From positions 682,001 through 746,000 of the forward strand of contig CAJIYH010000002.1 of assembly GCA_905181615.1 (NCBI GenBank): a stretch of DNA of 64,000 nt, read 5' to 3'. Shown piece after piece: positions 8,874 to 16,736 of this stretch. Position 1 is the stretch's first letter. Each line of letters begins with the position of its first letter. The translations under genes and the position numbers were made by a program. This stretch comes from an uncultured Flavobacteriaceae bacterium (GTDB taxonomy: Bacteria; Bacteroidota; Bacteroidia; Flavobacteriales; Flavobacteriaceae). The notes below the pieces were generated by a model. The model was not told the DNA's origin. It did no database searches and saw only the letters and a program-made list of their open reading frames with translations.

Positions 8874-9172
8874 TTAAGTATAGAATAACAATCCTTAATC
8901 ACTATTAACCTCTATCCCAAGCATGGTTATGTTCATAAATACTGCTCAAGACATAACACCTGAAGCAAGACCCGCTCCTAACCAAATTTTCCTTGGCAAG
9001 AAAAGAAGAGAACTAGAAATAAGCTCTAAAACTCCAACTCCTATTCTTCCCCAAGGTTCCATTCCGACCCGAGTAAAATGAAGACACTGTCTTGATGGGC
9101 TGAAAATTTATAAAAAAGGGGTTGTAATAAAATAACAGATACTAAAGTCCTAAGGGCAATAAATATGTAATT
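8874..9172 (-). pseudogene. Decayed DoxX-family membrane protein
   Basis: The otherwise geneless stretch between the two flanking genes holds a broken DoxX-like gene. One frame reads LRTLVSVILLQPLFYKFS followed by AHQDSVFI. After a one-base shift near 9080 it continues FTRVGMEPWGRIGVGVLELI, then LLFLPRKIWLGAGLASGVMS. After a TGA near 8957 come AVFMNITMLGIEVNSD, a TAA, and GLLFYT. These pieces in order match the middle and end of DoxX-like proteins (typical: KFTGAxES, TxLGxEPWGRIGxGVxELIA, WLGAxLGLGxMSGAI, HLTxLGI, GxLF). No usable start codon remains. Nothing else is recognisable between here and 9285. Confidence 0.82.
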
Positions 9173-9285
9173 TTCCTAGGCTAATATTTTTAATTAATTT
9201 GGAGTTAATATTATATATATGGATACTTTTTTATTCAATCTTTTTAAAAATAAATTACAACTCACTTCTTTGTTTACAAGTGGTT

Positions 9286-9687
9286 TTAAACCAGGAATTT
9301 GTGGATGTATTTTATGTTTGGTAGGGGGCAAGCATCAAATTTCCCAAACCAACGGTATCTATTTCTTGCTATAATTTTATAAACTCCTTTCGTAATGAAT
9401 TTGGGTAAAATTCCTAAAAAACTGATTACTCTAAAACCGCCACCTAAAGTTTTGAAGAGTTCAAAAGTTGCTTGAGCGCCTAGAGCAAAGCTGTGTTTGG
9501 GTATCCAAAACACAACACTTTCTGATTTTTTTGGGTCAATTTTATTTTCTTTGAAAAAATCCCGTCCAGTTTTACTATCAAGAGTAGCAAATCGAAGCCG
9601 ATCATTTTTATCCCATTTACACAAACGATTAACCCATGCATTACAAAGAACACAAGGACCATCATAAAGAATTATTGCGTTTTTCAT
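9286..9687 (-). CDS. DCC-family thiol-disulfide oxidoreductase-like protein (DUF393)
   Basis: The 133-residue protein begins with YDGPCVLCN, the DxxCxxC motif that names the DCC family (PF04134), followed by LCKWDKNDRLRFATLDS, where members have a conserved D-x-x-x-R-F segment. These small cytoplasmic proteins have a thioredoxin-like fold and are presumed redox-active, although the exact reaction is not known. The C-terminal half (ITKGVYKIIARNRYRWFG) is also typical. Its ATG overlaps the TGA of mutS2 in an ATGA arrangement, so translation is likely coupled and the two genes share a transcript. No membrane segment or signal peptide is visible. Confidence 0.88.
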   Translation of the reverse strand: MKNAIILYDGPCVLCNAWVNRLCKWDKNDRLRFATLDSKTGRDFFKENKIDPKKSESVVFWIPKHSFALGAQATFELFKTLGGGFRVISFLGILPKFITKGVYKIIARNRYRWFGKFDACPLPNIKYIHKFLV

Positions 9688-11849
9688 TTTTTAATTTTGG
9701 CAGCTTGAACCAAATCTAGTGCTTCTAAACGAACTTGAGTGGTGAACATACCGTAATTCACGATCGCTTTCTCTTTTTCTATAAAATCTATTGTACCGAT
9801 GGCTTTACCATCAAAGAGACGTACTTGGTCCCCTAATTTAAAGTTAACTTTAACTTTAACAGGCGCGGGAGCAGCCTTTTTCTTTTTTTCTTTCCTAATA
9901 CTCACCATAGCCTTATTGGCTTCGGCATTGGCCTTTTCTTTTACTTCTTTATCTTTCTTTTTCTCAGAAGAACTTTTCTTCTTGCGCTTCGAATTCTCAC
10001 CTTCTACCAGTCGCAATAAATCTGCAACTAGAGGACGTTTTTTTCCATTGTCAAAATATCGATCTGCAACTTCATTTACTTTGTTTCCCAAAACAATCAT
10101 ACGTTGATTATGGTCAAACAGTTCTTGATAGCCTATTAGTTTTTCTTTTATTTTTTTATTTAAAACCTCCAAGCGGTTATTTTCCTCGATTGCTTTGCTC
10201 TCTTGCTTCCTAAGCGAATCTCCTGTTTTAGTCATCTGAGAGCGCTCCTTCTGTAATTTAGCTATGGTAGCGTCAAAACGAACCTTTCCGCGTTCTATCT
10301 TCTTCTTAGCGCGATTTATTAAGCTGTATGGGATACCGTTTTTCTGTGCAACTTCAAAGGTGAATGAACTTCCAGCTTCTCCAAGGATGAGATTGAATAT
10401 TGGTTCTAAGGTTCTGTCATCGAACTGCATATTGGCATTAGACATGTTTGGAAGTTCATTGGCTAATACTTTTAAGTTAGAGTAGTGTGTTGTTATAATA
10501 CCGTAAGCCTCTCGGTTGTAAAATTCTTCCAAGAAAGATTCTGCAAGGGCTCCACCGAGTTCTGGATCAGAACCTGTACCAAATTCATCAATCAGAAAAA
10601 GCGTGTTTTTATTACATTTTCTAATAAAATATTTCATATTCTTTAAGCGGTAAGAATAGGTGCTTAAATGGTTTTCTATGGATTGATTATCACCTATATC
10701 CGTGATAATTTGATCAAAAAAACAAACGGTACTCTGTTCGTGAACAGGAATTAGCATTCCGGTTTGAAGCATTAATTGTAATAATCCTACCGTTTTTAAA
10801 GTAATGCTTTTTCCACCAGCGTTTGGTCCAGAAATTACAATGATTCTCTGTTCTTTGGTTAGGGTTATGTCCTGAGGAAATGTAGTTTTACCTTCTTTCT
10901 TATTCGATAAATAGAGTAGGGGATGAAAAGCATTTACTAAGGTTAACTCTCGGTTGGAGTTTATTTTTGGAAGAATACTGTTTGTACTCTCAGCATATTT
11001 TGCTCTTGCATGGTAGGTGTCTATTAAGATCAAATACTTTTGATATTGAATTAATAACGGACGATAGGGTTGCAAGTATTGAGTTAAAGCTAATAAAATA
11101 CGTTTAATCTCATCTGTTTCTTCAAACTGTAAATTATTTAATTCTCGAGTGTGCTGGAGCGTAGTTTCGGGTTCTATATAAACAATACTGCCTGTTTTGG
11201 AACTACCCATGATGGCTCCTTTAACTTTGCGTCTGTGCATTGCTTTTACAGCAAGTACCCTACGGTTTTCAACTACAGATTCTTTTATGACGTCTAGGTA
11301 ATCAGCCGTTGTGTATTGACTTAACGCCCGCTGAAAACTTTGCCCGATTTTCGAGCGAACCGCTTGTATGCTTTTGCGTATTTGAAAAAGCTCGGGAGAA
11401 GCATCGTTTCTAACCTCACCGAATCGATCAATTACATTGTTTATAGCTATTATAAGGTCTTTAGTGATTTCAATATCTGTACTTTGCTCAAATAACCTAG
11501 GGTAGTATTCTTTAAATTTTTCGAAAAACTTAAGTAAAATGTTTATGATGTCCGAAGCTTTGGCAATACGACGAAAACCTTCTAATTCAAGAACAGAATT
11601 TTCTATTTTTAAAAGATTGATTTCAGATGTCAAATCATCAAAACCATGATTTGGAATTCGATTTTCATTAGCAAAAGACGCTGTAAATTCCGAGACCGAT
11701 TCCAATTGAAGAATTAGCTCTTGTTTATTTTCAAAGGGCTGAAGAGACAAGCAGCTTTCTTTTCCCATAGATGTAATGGTAAGTTGAGATAATTGTTGGA
11801 GAACCGTAGTAAATTCCAAGTCAGTAAGTGCTTTCTCTGGTATTTTCAT
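9684..11849 (-). CDS. mutS2: MutS2-family ATPase lacking the Smr domain
   Basis: MutS2 proteins are DNA-binding ATPases linked to recombination control and, more recently, to ribosome rescue. Counted from ATG 11849 there are 721 residues. The N-terminal core and clamp helices run to about 330. The Walker A loop GPNAGGKS is at 341-348, and Walker B with signature residues (FLIDEFGTGSDPELGGALAE) lies near 420. A long charged coiled coil spans about 510-590 and a Lys-rich stretch about 630-670. A KOW-like beta segment (FKLGDQVRLFDGKAIGTID) closes the protein. The C-terminal Smr nuclease domain of full-length members is absent, which is common in flavobacterial versions as far as I recall. I start at ATG 11849 because the alternative TTG 11864 lies in the -7 box. 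Confidence 0.9.
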   Translation of the reverse strand: MKIPEKALTDLEFTTVLQQLSQLTITSMGKESCLSLQPFENKQELILQLESVSEFTASFANENRIPNHGFDDLTSEINLLKIENSVLELEGFRRIAKASDIINILLKFFEKFKEYYPRLFEQSTDIEITKDLIIAINNVIDRFGEVRNDASPELFQIRKSIQAVRSKIGQSFQRALSQYTTADYLDVIKESVVENRRVLAVKAMHRRKVKGAIMGSSKTGSIVYIEPETTLQHTRELNNLQFEETDEIKRILLALTQYLQPYRPLLIQYQKYLILIDTYHARAKYAESTNSILPKINSNRELTLVNAFHPLLYLSNKKEGKTTFPQDITLTKEQRIIVISGPNAGGKSITLKTVGLLQLMLQTGMLIPVHEQSTVCFFDQIITDIGDNQSIENHLSTYSYRLKNMKYFIRKCNKNTLFLIDEFGTGSDPELGGALAESFLEEFYNREAYGIITTHYSNLKVLANELPNMSNANMQFDDRTLEPIFNLILGEAGSSFTFEVAQKNGIPYSLINRAKKKIERGKVRFDATIAKLQKERSQMTKTGDSLRKQESKAIEENNRLEVLNKKIKEKLIGYQELFDHNQRMIVLGNKVNEVADRYFDNGKKRPLVADLLRLVEGENSKRKKKSSSEKKKDKEVKEKANAEANKAMVSIRKEKKKKAAPAPVKVKVNFKLGDQVRLFDGKAIGTIDFIEKEKAIVNYGMFTTQVRLEALDLVQAAKIKK

Positions 11850-11869
11850 ATTTTTGCTCTGCAAAAGTA
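11849..11869. promoter_or_regulatory. Interlocked -7 boxes of ung and mutS2
   Basis: TATTTTTG at 11849-11856 (plus) would serve ung, 23 bases before its ATG. TACTTTTG at 11869-11862 (minus) would serve mutS2, 13 bases before its ATG. The boxes face each other with five bases between them, so each promoter's start site lies in the other's box. Confidence 0.5.
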
Positions 11870-11878
11870 CAAAATTTC

Positions 11879-12544
11879 ATGCAGGAACTTATACCCCACA
11901 CCTGGGAAACTATCCTTAAAGACACAACAAAACTAACTTATTTTAAAGCTTTAGAGGCTTTTGTATCGTCTGAATATAAAGAATATAGCTGCTTCCCTAA
12001 ACAGGCTGACATATTTGCTGCCTTAGCTTTATGTCCATTGGATCAGCTTAAGGTGGTTATCTTAGGGCAAGATCCTTATCATGGACCAGGACAGGCAGAA
12101 GGGTTAAGTTTTTCAGTTCCAAATGACATTAAACATCCACCATCGCTTATAAATATTTTCAAAGAGATAGAAACTGATCTTAGTGTTTCCTATCCAAAAA
12201 GTGGAAATTTATTGCGTTGGGCAAAGCAAGGCGTAATGCTACTAAACGCGACACTCACTGTTCGAGCGCATGAGCCAGGCAGTCACCAAAAACAAGGATG
12301 GGAAACATTTACTGATACTCTTATTCATAAAATTTCTTCAGAAAAATCGAATGTAGTTTTTTTGTTGTGGGGTGGTTTTGCTAAAAAGAAAAGCAAACAT
12401 ATAGATCCAAGTAAACACTTGATATTAAGTGGTGGACACCCTTCTCCCTTAAGTGCCAATAAAGGTTATTGGTTTGGGAATAAACATTTTAGCAAGTGTA
12501 ATGTGTATTTAAAAATAAACGGAAAAACTGAAATAGAATGGTAA
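11879..12544 (+). CDS. ung: Uracil-DNA glycosylase (family 1)
   Basis: Ung removes uracil from DNA to start base-excision repair. From ATG 11879 the protein has 221 residues, the usual length, and all family-1 motifs. VVILGQDPYHGPGQAEGLSF carries the catalytic Asp and water-activating loop. LLRWAKQGVMLLNATLTVR holds the uracil-specific Asn. LILSGGHPSPLSA is the DNA-intercalating loop with the catalytic His. An upstream in-frame ATG at 11828 would add 17 residues (MLSLVFSYFCSAKVQNF) that lie inside mutS2 and ahead of the promoter box, so I reject it. The gene is divergent from mutS2 and convergent with the eIF1-like gene 7 bases downstream. Confidence 0.97.
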   Translation: MQELIPHTWETILKDTTKLTYFKALEAFVSSEYKEYSCFPKQADIFAALALCPLDQLKVVILGQDPYHGPGQAEGLSFSVPNDIKHPPSLINIFKEIETDLSVSYPKSGNLLRWAKQGVMLLNATLTVRAHEPGSHQKQGWETFTDTLIHKISSEKSNVVFLLWGGFAKKKSKHIDPSKHLILSGGHPSPLSANKGYWFGNKHFSKCNVYLKINGKTEIEW

Positions 12545-12550
12545 TTCAAG

Positions 12551-12892
12551 TTAGCCGCCAATTCGTTTAACATTATGGCCCATATCGGTCAGAATTTTCA
12601 TGACTTGATCGCGATAATTTCCTTGAATAATTATTTTTCTGTTTTTAATGCTACCACCTACGCCTACAGCCTTTTTTAAAGTTTTACCCAATTGCTTTAA
12701 ATCACCATCATTACCTTCAAACCCTTTGATAACAGTAACTGTTTTCCCTGCACGCCCTTTGTTACTGAAATGTGCTTCAAGGAATTGTTTTTCAAAAGGA
12801 GCATCTTCTTGTTCTATAGGATCTGGATCTGGAGCCAGGTTTTCGAACTGCAATTTAGCTAAATCGGCTAGGCTTGTTAATTTCTTTGACAT
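12551..12892 (-). CDS. SUI1/eIF1-like translation factor (YciH type)
   Basis: The 113-residue protein ends in a SUI1 domain (about residues 45-113). KTVTVIKGFEGNDGDLKQLG, KLKKAVGVGGS-type residues and IIIQGNYRDQVMKILTDMGH correspond to the conserved core of archaeal and eukaryotic eIF1 and bacterial YciH. The first 40 residues are acidic and probably flexible. Bacterial members are thought to bind the small ribosomal subunit and sharpen start-codon choice, although their role is minor in the species studied. It is a single-gene unit convergent with ung. Its start region adjoins the divergent DinB-like gene. Confidence 0.9.
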   Translation of the reverse strand: MSKKLTSLADLAKLQFENLAPDPDPIEQEDAPFEKQFLEAHFSNKGRAGKTVTVIKGFEGNDGDLKQLGKTLKKAVGVGGSIKNRKIIIQGNYRDQVMKILTDMGHNVKRIGG

Positions 12893-12946
12893 CTTAAAAC
12901 TTTATTAGTGCTAAAATACTATTTTAGAGGAATAAAATAACAATGA

Positions 12947-13540
12947 ATGCGATACCTAATAATACTTTTCTTTCTTATCAACGCTACCGCTATGGCACAA
13001 AAAAAACAAATACAAGAACTTCCGTTTAAATCCATTCCAGAATCTTCAAAAAACTATGAATCTGGAAATATAGTTGTTCGAATGATTGAAGGCCTAGGCT
13101 ATCGTTATTATTGGGCTACAGAAGGACTTCAAACGGGTGATCTGGATTATAAACCTTCAGATAGTGGACAGTCTACCAAAGAAACGTTAAAACACATTCA
13201 CGGTTTAGCAGATGTTCTTAAGAATGTTTCATTAAACTTACCCAGTATAAGTCCTGCTCCAAACCAATCGGAAGATTTTGTTGAATTGAGGAAACAAACA
13301 CTCAATTATCTTGAAGAAGCAACTGTGAATTTTAAAAATAAAACCCCAAAAGAATTAGCTGAACTTAAAGTCATTTTTGAAAGGGGAGAGAAGCAATCTT
13401 CATTTCCGTTCTGGAACATGATCAACGGACCGCTCGCAGACGCTATATATCATACAGGGCAAGTGGTTAGCTTTAGACGTTCAAGCGGAAATCCTCTTCC
13501 AAAAGGGGTAAATGTATTTATGGGTAAAACAAAAGAATAG
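12947..13540 (+). CDS. Exported DinB-family putative metalloenzyme
   Basis: MRYLIILFFLINATAMAQ is a clear signal peptide with a cleavage site after AMA, so this 197-residue protein goes to the periplasm. The remainder fits the DinB/YfiT four-helix fold. It has the metal-binding histidines in LKHIHGLADVL and AIYHTGQVVSFRRSSGNPL, the latter being the typical C-terminal HxGQ-like motif, plus YYWATEGL near the N-terminus. Family members bind a divalent metal and some are thiol-dependent transferases, but the substrate here is unknown. The methyltransferase gene starts at the base after its stop codon, so the two are co-transcribed. Another DinB-like gene sits in the his operon of this window but has no signal peptide. 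Confidence 0.8.
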   Translation: MRYLIILFFLINATAMAQKKQIQELPFKSIPESSKNYESGNIVVRMIEGLGYRYYWATEGLQTGDLDYKPSDSGQSTKETLKHIHGLADVLKNVSLNLPSISPAPNQSEDFVELRKQTLNYLEEATVNFKNKTPKELAELKVIFERGEKQSSFPFWNMINGPLADAIYHTGQVVSFRRSSGNPLPKGVNVFMGKTKE

Positions 13541-14065
13541 ATGAAGATTGCCAAAACGCATCAACGCAGATACTCAAAAACATTAGCTTTTTTAGAAAAG
13601 CACTTACCATCGCAGGCTAGTTTATTGGATTTAGGTACTGAAAATCCATTTACCCCTTTTCTAAAAGATGCTGGTTATAAAGTTAAAAACACAAAAGGGG
13701 AAAATTTAGATGATAATTTTAAAAATGTTGCAAGCACTCCGTGTGATTGTGTTACAGCTTTTGAAATTTTTGAGCATCTTTTTGCACCGTATAATGTGTT
13801 AAAAGAGTTGAAGGCAGATAAGCTAGTAGCATCGGTTCCTTTAAAATTATGGTTTGCAGAAGCCTATTGGAATGAAGCGGACGACTGGGACAAGCATTAT
13901 CATGAGTTCGAAAAAAAACAGTTCGACTTTTTACTTAAAAAAACAGGGTGGAAGGTTAAGGATTCTCAGCTATGGACTTCTCCAGACCCTAATAAAATTG
14001 GGATTCGCCCTTTACTAAGACATTTTACACCACGATATTATATTGTTTATTGTGAACGGATTTAA
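13541..14065 (+). CDS. Class I SAM-dependent methyltransferase-like protein
   Basis: The 174-residue protein has a short Rossmann core. SLLDLGTENPFTPFLKDAG corresponds to the SAM-binding first strand and loop (glycine-poor compared with the usual GxGxG), and DCVTAFEIFEHLFAPYNVLK matches motif III and the following helix of small-molecule methyltransferases. KLWFAEAYWNEADDWDKHYH and EFEKKQFDFLLKKTGWKV are conserved in this subgroup. The start codon abuts the stop of the exported DinB-like gene. The protein has no signal and should be cytoplasmic. The acceptor is unknown. Its end overlaps the stop region of a small minus-strand membrane peptide gene. Confidence 0.75.
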   Translation: MKIAKTHQRRYSKTLAFLEKHLPSQASLLDLGTENPFTPFLKDAGYKVKNTKGENLDDNFKNVASTPCDCVTAFEIFEHLFAPYNVLKELKADKLVASVPLKLWFAEAYWNEADDWDKHYHEFEKKQFDFLLKKTGWKVKDSQLWTSPDPNKIGIRPLLRHFTPRYYIVYCERI

Positions 14066-14166
14066 TACTCTCGATCTTCGAAATTTTCCTTCTTTTTGTC
14101 TTCTAAACGTTTTAAAATAAGGAAAACAAGAATAACTCCAAAAATAATTAGAACGGCCATTTCCAT
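14062..14166 (-). CDS. 34-residue single-helix membrane peptide
   Basis: This small frame begins MEMAVLIIFGVILVFLILKR, a single membrane helix followed by a charged tail, LEDKKKENFEDREY. Positively charged residues after the helix place the tail in the cytoplasm. Its ATG shares one base with the TAA of the ybjQ-like gene (TAATG), which strongly suggests translational coupling. I recognise no family. Evidence that it is real is the coupling, the coherent helix-plus-charged-tail plan and the fact that it fills the gap to the convergent gene exactly; its stop overlaps the last codons of the methyltransferase gene. A second in-frame ATG two codons later would give almost the same peptide. Confidence 0.6.
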   Translation of the reverse strand: MEMAVLIIFGVILVFLILKRLEDKKKENFEDREY

Positions 14167-14480
14167 TATTTTATGGTTACAGCAGTTCCGTAAGCAAGCA
14201 TTTCAGAACATCCTTGCATTACCATGGTTGTAGTAAATCTTAGATTTACAACCGCGTTGGCGCCTATACGAATTGCATCTTCTTCTAGTCGTTTTAGTGC
14301 TTGTTCTCTTGAATCGGCTTGCAGTTTGGTGTATTCAGAAATCTCACCACCAACAATATTCTTAAGTCCAGCAAAAATATCGCGACCTATATTTCTGGCG
14401 CGAACTGTATTTCCACGAGCTAAACCATGAACTTCTATAATTTCTTTTCCGGGAACTGTGGGAGTGTTTGTAATTATCAT
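14166..14480 (-). CDS. YbjQ-family (UPF0145) pentameric beta/alpha protein
   Basis: The 104 residues match the YbjQ family (PF01906) from end to end. The N-terminal ITNTPTVPGKEIIEVHGLARG, the central GRDIFAGLKNIVGGEISEYT and EDAIRIGANAVVNLRFTTT are the conserved blocks. The family forms pentamers and is sometimes labelled heavy-metal binding, though no function has been demonstrated as far as I know. The gene is followed in a TAATG overlap by a single-helix membrane peptide. It is preceded two bases upstream by the amidohydrolase gene, so the DUF2911 protein, amidohydrolase, YbjQ-like protein and small peptide form one leftward operon. Confidence 0.9.
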   Translation of the reverse strand: MIITNTPTVPGKEIIEVHGLARGNTVRARNIGRDIFAGLKNIVGGEISEYTKLQADSREQALKRLEEDAIRIGANAVVNLRFTTTMVMQGCSEMLAYGTAVTIK

Positions 14481-14482
14481 GT

Positions 14483-15604
14483 TTAAGGGAATAAGGTTTT
14501 ATCAATTGATGGTAAAATGCGCAAAGCATTTTTATAATACAATTTTTTAAGAATCGAATCGGGTAGGGCAAGACCATACATTTTCCAATGAGCGTGTCGC
14601 TTTCGGTAATAATCAAAATATTCATCACCAGTTTCTAGAACTCTAAAATAAGTGTTGTATTCCGAAACATTGTAGCTGTCTTTACCAAATAATACTCGAT
14701 CTTGGTAGTCAGATATGAATTTATGGGCTCTTTTAGGCTGTCGACCCAATTCTGCTAATACAGCGCCTATTTCTGTCATAACGTTAGGATAAATATCTAA
14801 ATGATCTCCTAAGCGGTCTAAATCATTAGCCATCCAACCCATGTGTGCATTAATAAAAGTAGTGTTTGGATGTTTTTTGAAAATATCGTGCTGTTCTGCA
14901 ATTATAGATTCAAAAGAAGGAACTTTTGCTGGATCTCTATAACGACCCGGTTTTTGTTTTAACTCTAACCATCGTTCGTTATATTTATCTTTAGGTTTCC
15001 AAAAAGATGCTGGCTCTGCGGAGTGAATTAAAACTGGAAATCCCAAAGCACCACATACTGCCCAAATAGGATCCAGCCGAGGATCGTTTACTGCAATTCT
15101 GTTTCCACTTGAATCTGTATCCGAAAGTCCAAGACCTTTATACACTTTAAGCCCTATAGCACCCGATAGCTTAGCTTCACGAAGAATGGTAAGGTTATTT
15201 TCTGAAAAATCTGGTTCGTCAATTTTTTCCCAATCTAGGTTTACAAATAATCCAAATCGGGTAGGGGCATTTTTTTGCACGTTTTGGAGCGATTTAGACA
15301 AGTACAGCCCTCTAAACCCACTTAAATTAACCATAAAAGCCATATTCATTGAGTCCATTTCTGCTGTTAATTTAGATAAATCTTTAACAGGCATATCAAA
15401 CTGGTGGTTATGAACATCGATAAAAGGAAATTTTGCACGAGTTAGTTCATTTTCGGGAACTACCAAAGTAGACTTAGGGCTAAACACTTCCATGTCCATT
15501 AGGTTGTTTCTGTATTGAATTTTTCCTATGACGTAGTAGCTAAATCCACCCAAAATAGATACAAAAAAAAGGGCTTTAATTAAGTTTTTAAAAGAAAAAG
15601 ACAT
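14483..15604 (-). CDS. Membrane-anchored amidohydrolase-family (PF04909-like) protein
   Basis: An N-terminal hydrophobic helix (LIKALFFVSILGGFSYYVIG) anchors the 373-residue protein in the inner membrane or acts as an uncleaved signal. The body is a TIM-barrel metal hydrolase. FIDVHNHQFDMP carries the first HxH metal ligands, GLKVYKGLG the strand ending in a Lys, FPVLIHSAEPASFW a metal His, TFINAHMGWMAND another His, and VLFGKDSYN the final Asp region. Members include decarboxylases and lactonases; the substrate cannot be told. It overlaps the DUF2911 gene by one base (TAATG) and is followed closely by the ybjQ-like gene. Confidence 0.83.
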   Translation of the reverse strand: MSFSFKNLIKALFFVSILGGFSYYVIGKIQYRNNLMDMEVFSPKSTLVVPENELTRAKFPFIDVHNHQFDMPVKDLSKLTAEMDSMNMAFMVNLSGFRGLYLSKSLQNVQKNAPTRFGLFVNLDWEKIDEPDFSENNLTILREAKLSGAIGLKVYKGLGLSDTDSSGNRIAVNDPRLDPIWAVCGALGFPVLIHSAEPASFWKPKDKYNERWLELKQKPGRYRDPAKVPSFESIIAEQHDIFKKHPNTTFINAHMGWMANDLDRLGDHLDIYPNVMTEIGAVLAELGRQPKRAHKFISDYQDRVLFGKDSYNVSEYNTYFRVLETGDEYFDYYRKRHAHWKMYGLALPDSILKKLYYKNALRILPSIDKTLFP

Positions 15605-16149
15605 TAGTTAATTGGTAATGAAACTGAGGTAGTATCCCACTGGAAACGAAGTGAAAGACTGTTTTCACCTTCTACAAAATCAATAGTAAACTGCTCAACA
15701 GCATTCATTATTTGTGCTGACGCTATGTTTACACTCATGATATCTTCATCGTAATCTGGCTCTGTATAACCAAAACTTCCAAATTCAGAATTTAAAGTTA
15801 TTACCCAGTGATCATCTTCAGGAACTGCATAAACTCTGTATTTCCCAGCATCTAGCTTTCTACCAGCAAAACTTATTTCTGTGTTAGATTCTAATGTAGT
15901 GGCAAAATTAGCCCCCAAACGCCAGTACTTACCGTAAGGAACTAAAGCATGGTCAGCTTCTTCACCGAATATTAAGCGTTCTTTTTTAAAAGGTCTGCTA
16001 TAATCAATAACTAAGGTTAAATCATCTTTTTCAAAAGTTACTGTATCTCTTGGACTTTTAGGGTTTATAAAACTCCCGTAAATAATATATCCTCCAAAAA
16101 GTAATGCTAAAACTAATACGGAAAGACCAATCTTTTTTATATTACTCAT
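15604..16149 (-). CDS. DUF2911 domain protein with N-terminal membrane anchor
   Basis: From ATG 16149 the protein has 181 residues. KIGLSVLVLALLFGGYIIYGSF is an N-terminal membrane helix or uncleaved signal (given here only as its limits, residues about 5-26). The rest matches DUF2911, with SPRDTVTFEKDDLTLVIDYS, VPYGKYWRLGANFATTLE and LDAGKYRVYAVPEDDHWVI as the conserved strands. The domain is widespread in Bacteroidetes and of unknown function. A TTG 24 bases upstream opens the frame further but lies inside the -7 box at 16171-16178, so ATG 16149 is the start. It is the first gene of a four-gene leftward operon. Confidence 0.85.
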   Translation of the reverse strand: MSNIKKIGLSVLVLALLFGGYIIYGSFINPKSPRDTVTFEKDDLTLVIDYSRPFKKERLIFGEEADHALVPYGKYWRLGANFATTLESNTEISFAGRKLDAGKYRVYAVPEDDHWVITLNSEFGSFGYTEPDYDEDIMSVNIASAQIMNAVEQFTIDFVEGENSLSLRFQWDTTSVSLPIN

Positions 16150-16170
16150 CTTATATAGATTTAATTCAAA

Positions 16171-16178
16171 CAAATATA
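16171..16178 (-). promoter_or_regulatory. -7 promoter box of the DUF2911-amidohydrolase-ybjQ operon
   Basis: TATATTTG on the minus strand lies 22 bases upstream of ATG 16149. It is an exact match to TAnnTTTG. Confidence 0.5.
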
Positions 16179-16346
16179 AAAATTCTGAACATAGGGGAGG
16201 AAACTTTTGATATAAAATATTTATTTTACATAATGTTAATTATAGTTAATTAAATAATTCTATTTCTAACATGAGAATAGACTTCTAAGCTTATTTAACA
16301 GCAAATGTCCTTTTACATCCCTTAAGGGTTGTTGATAACTAAATAG

Positions 16347-16612
16347 CTATTCTAAGAAAACCGGCGAAACGGTTCTTGTGGTTACAGATTTAATAAAACT
16401 AATTATTTTCATTTCTACTCTAGAATGAATGCCATCTTTTGAATTAGATGTTCTAAAAAGTTGAGCATCTGGAGCAAGTACACTATTAATTTTAATGCTA
16501 TCGCTAACGTGAAATCCTTCAAAAAAAGTAGTGAGACTTTTTACAGGGCTTGTTTGTTGAGTAAAAATTAAACTAGTAAAAGAAAATAATACTCAAAAAA
16601 AAACTTTTTCAT
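16347..16612 (-). pseudogene. Decayed secreted NTF2-like protein
   Basis: The 560-base gap here holds a broken gene and nothing else I can recognise. ATG 16612 opens MKKFFF at a run of nine T. A later piece, in another frame, reads SLIFTQQTSPVKSLTTFFEGF, then HVSDSIKINSVLAPDAQLF and MKIISFIKSV, and stops at TAG 16347. This matches the signal peptide and first half of flavobacterial NTF2-like proteins, which read roughly SFAQ...VExFFxGFHxxDxxxxKxxxxxxxxLQ. The family continues for about 60 more residues, which are missing or unreadable. The 266-base span is not a multiple of three, fitting at least one indel, probably in the T run. Confidence 0.72.
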
Positions 16613-16736
16613 TTGAATATAGTATTGGTTATATAGGCTTCAGTATGTTCTTAATGTTAACAAAGTTTGTACAATCTACTTAAAACATATATTTTCATAA
16701 ATTGTTTTCGAATTAACTTTAACTTAAACTATAATT

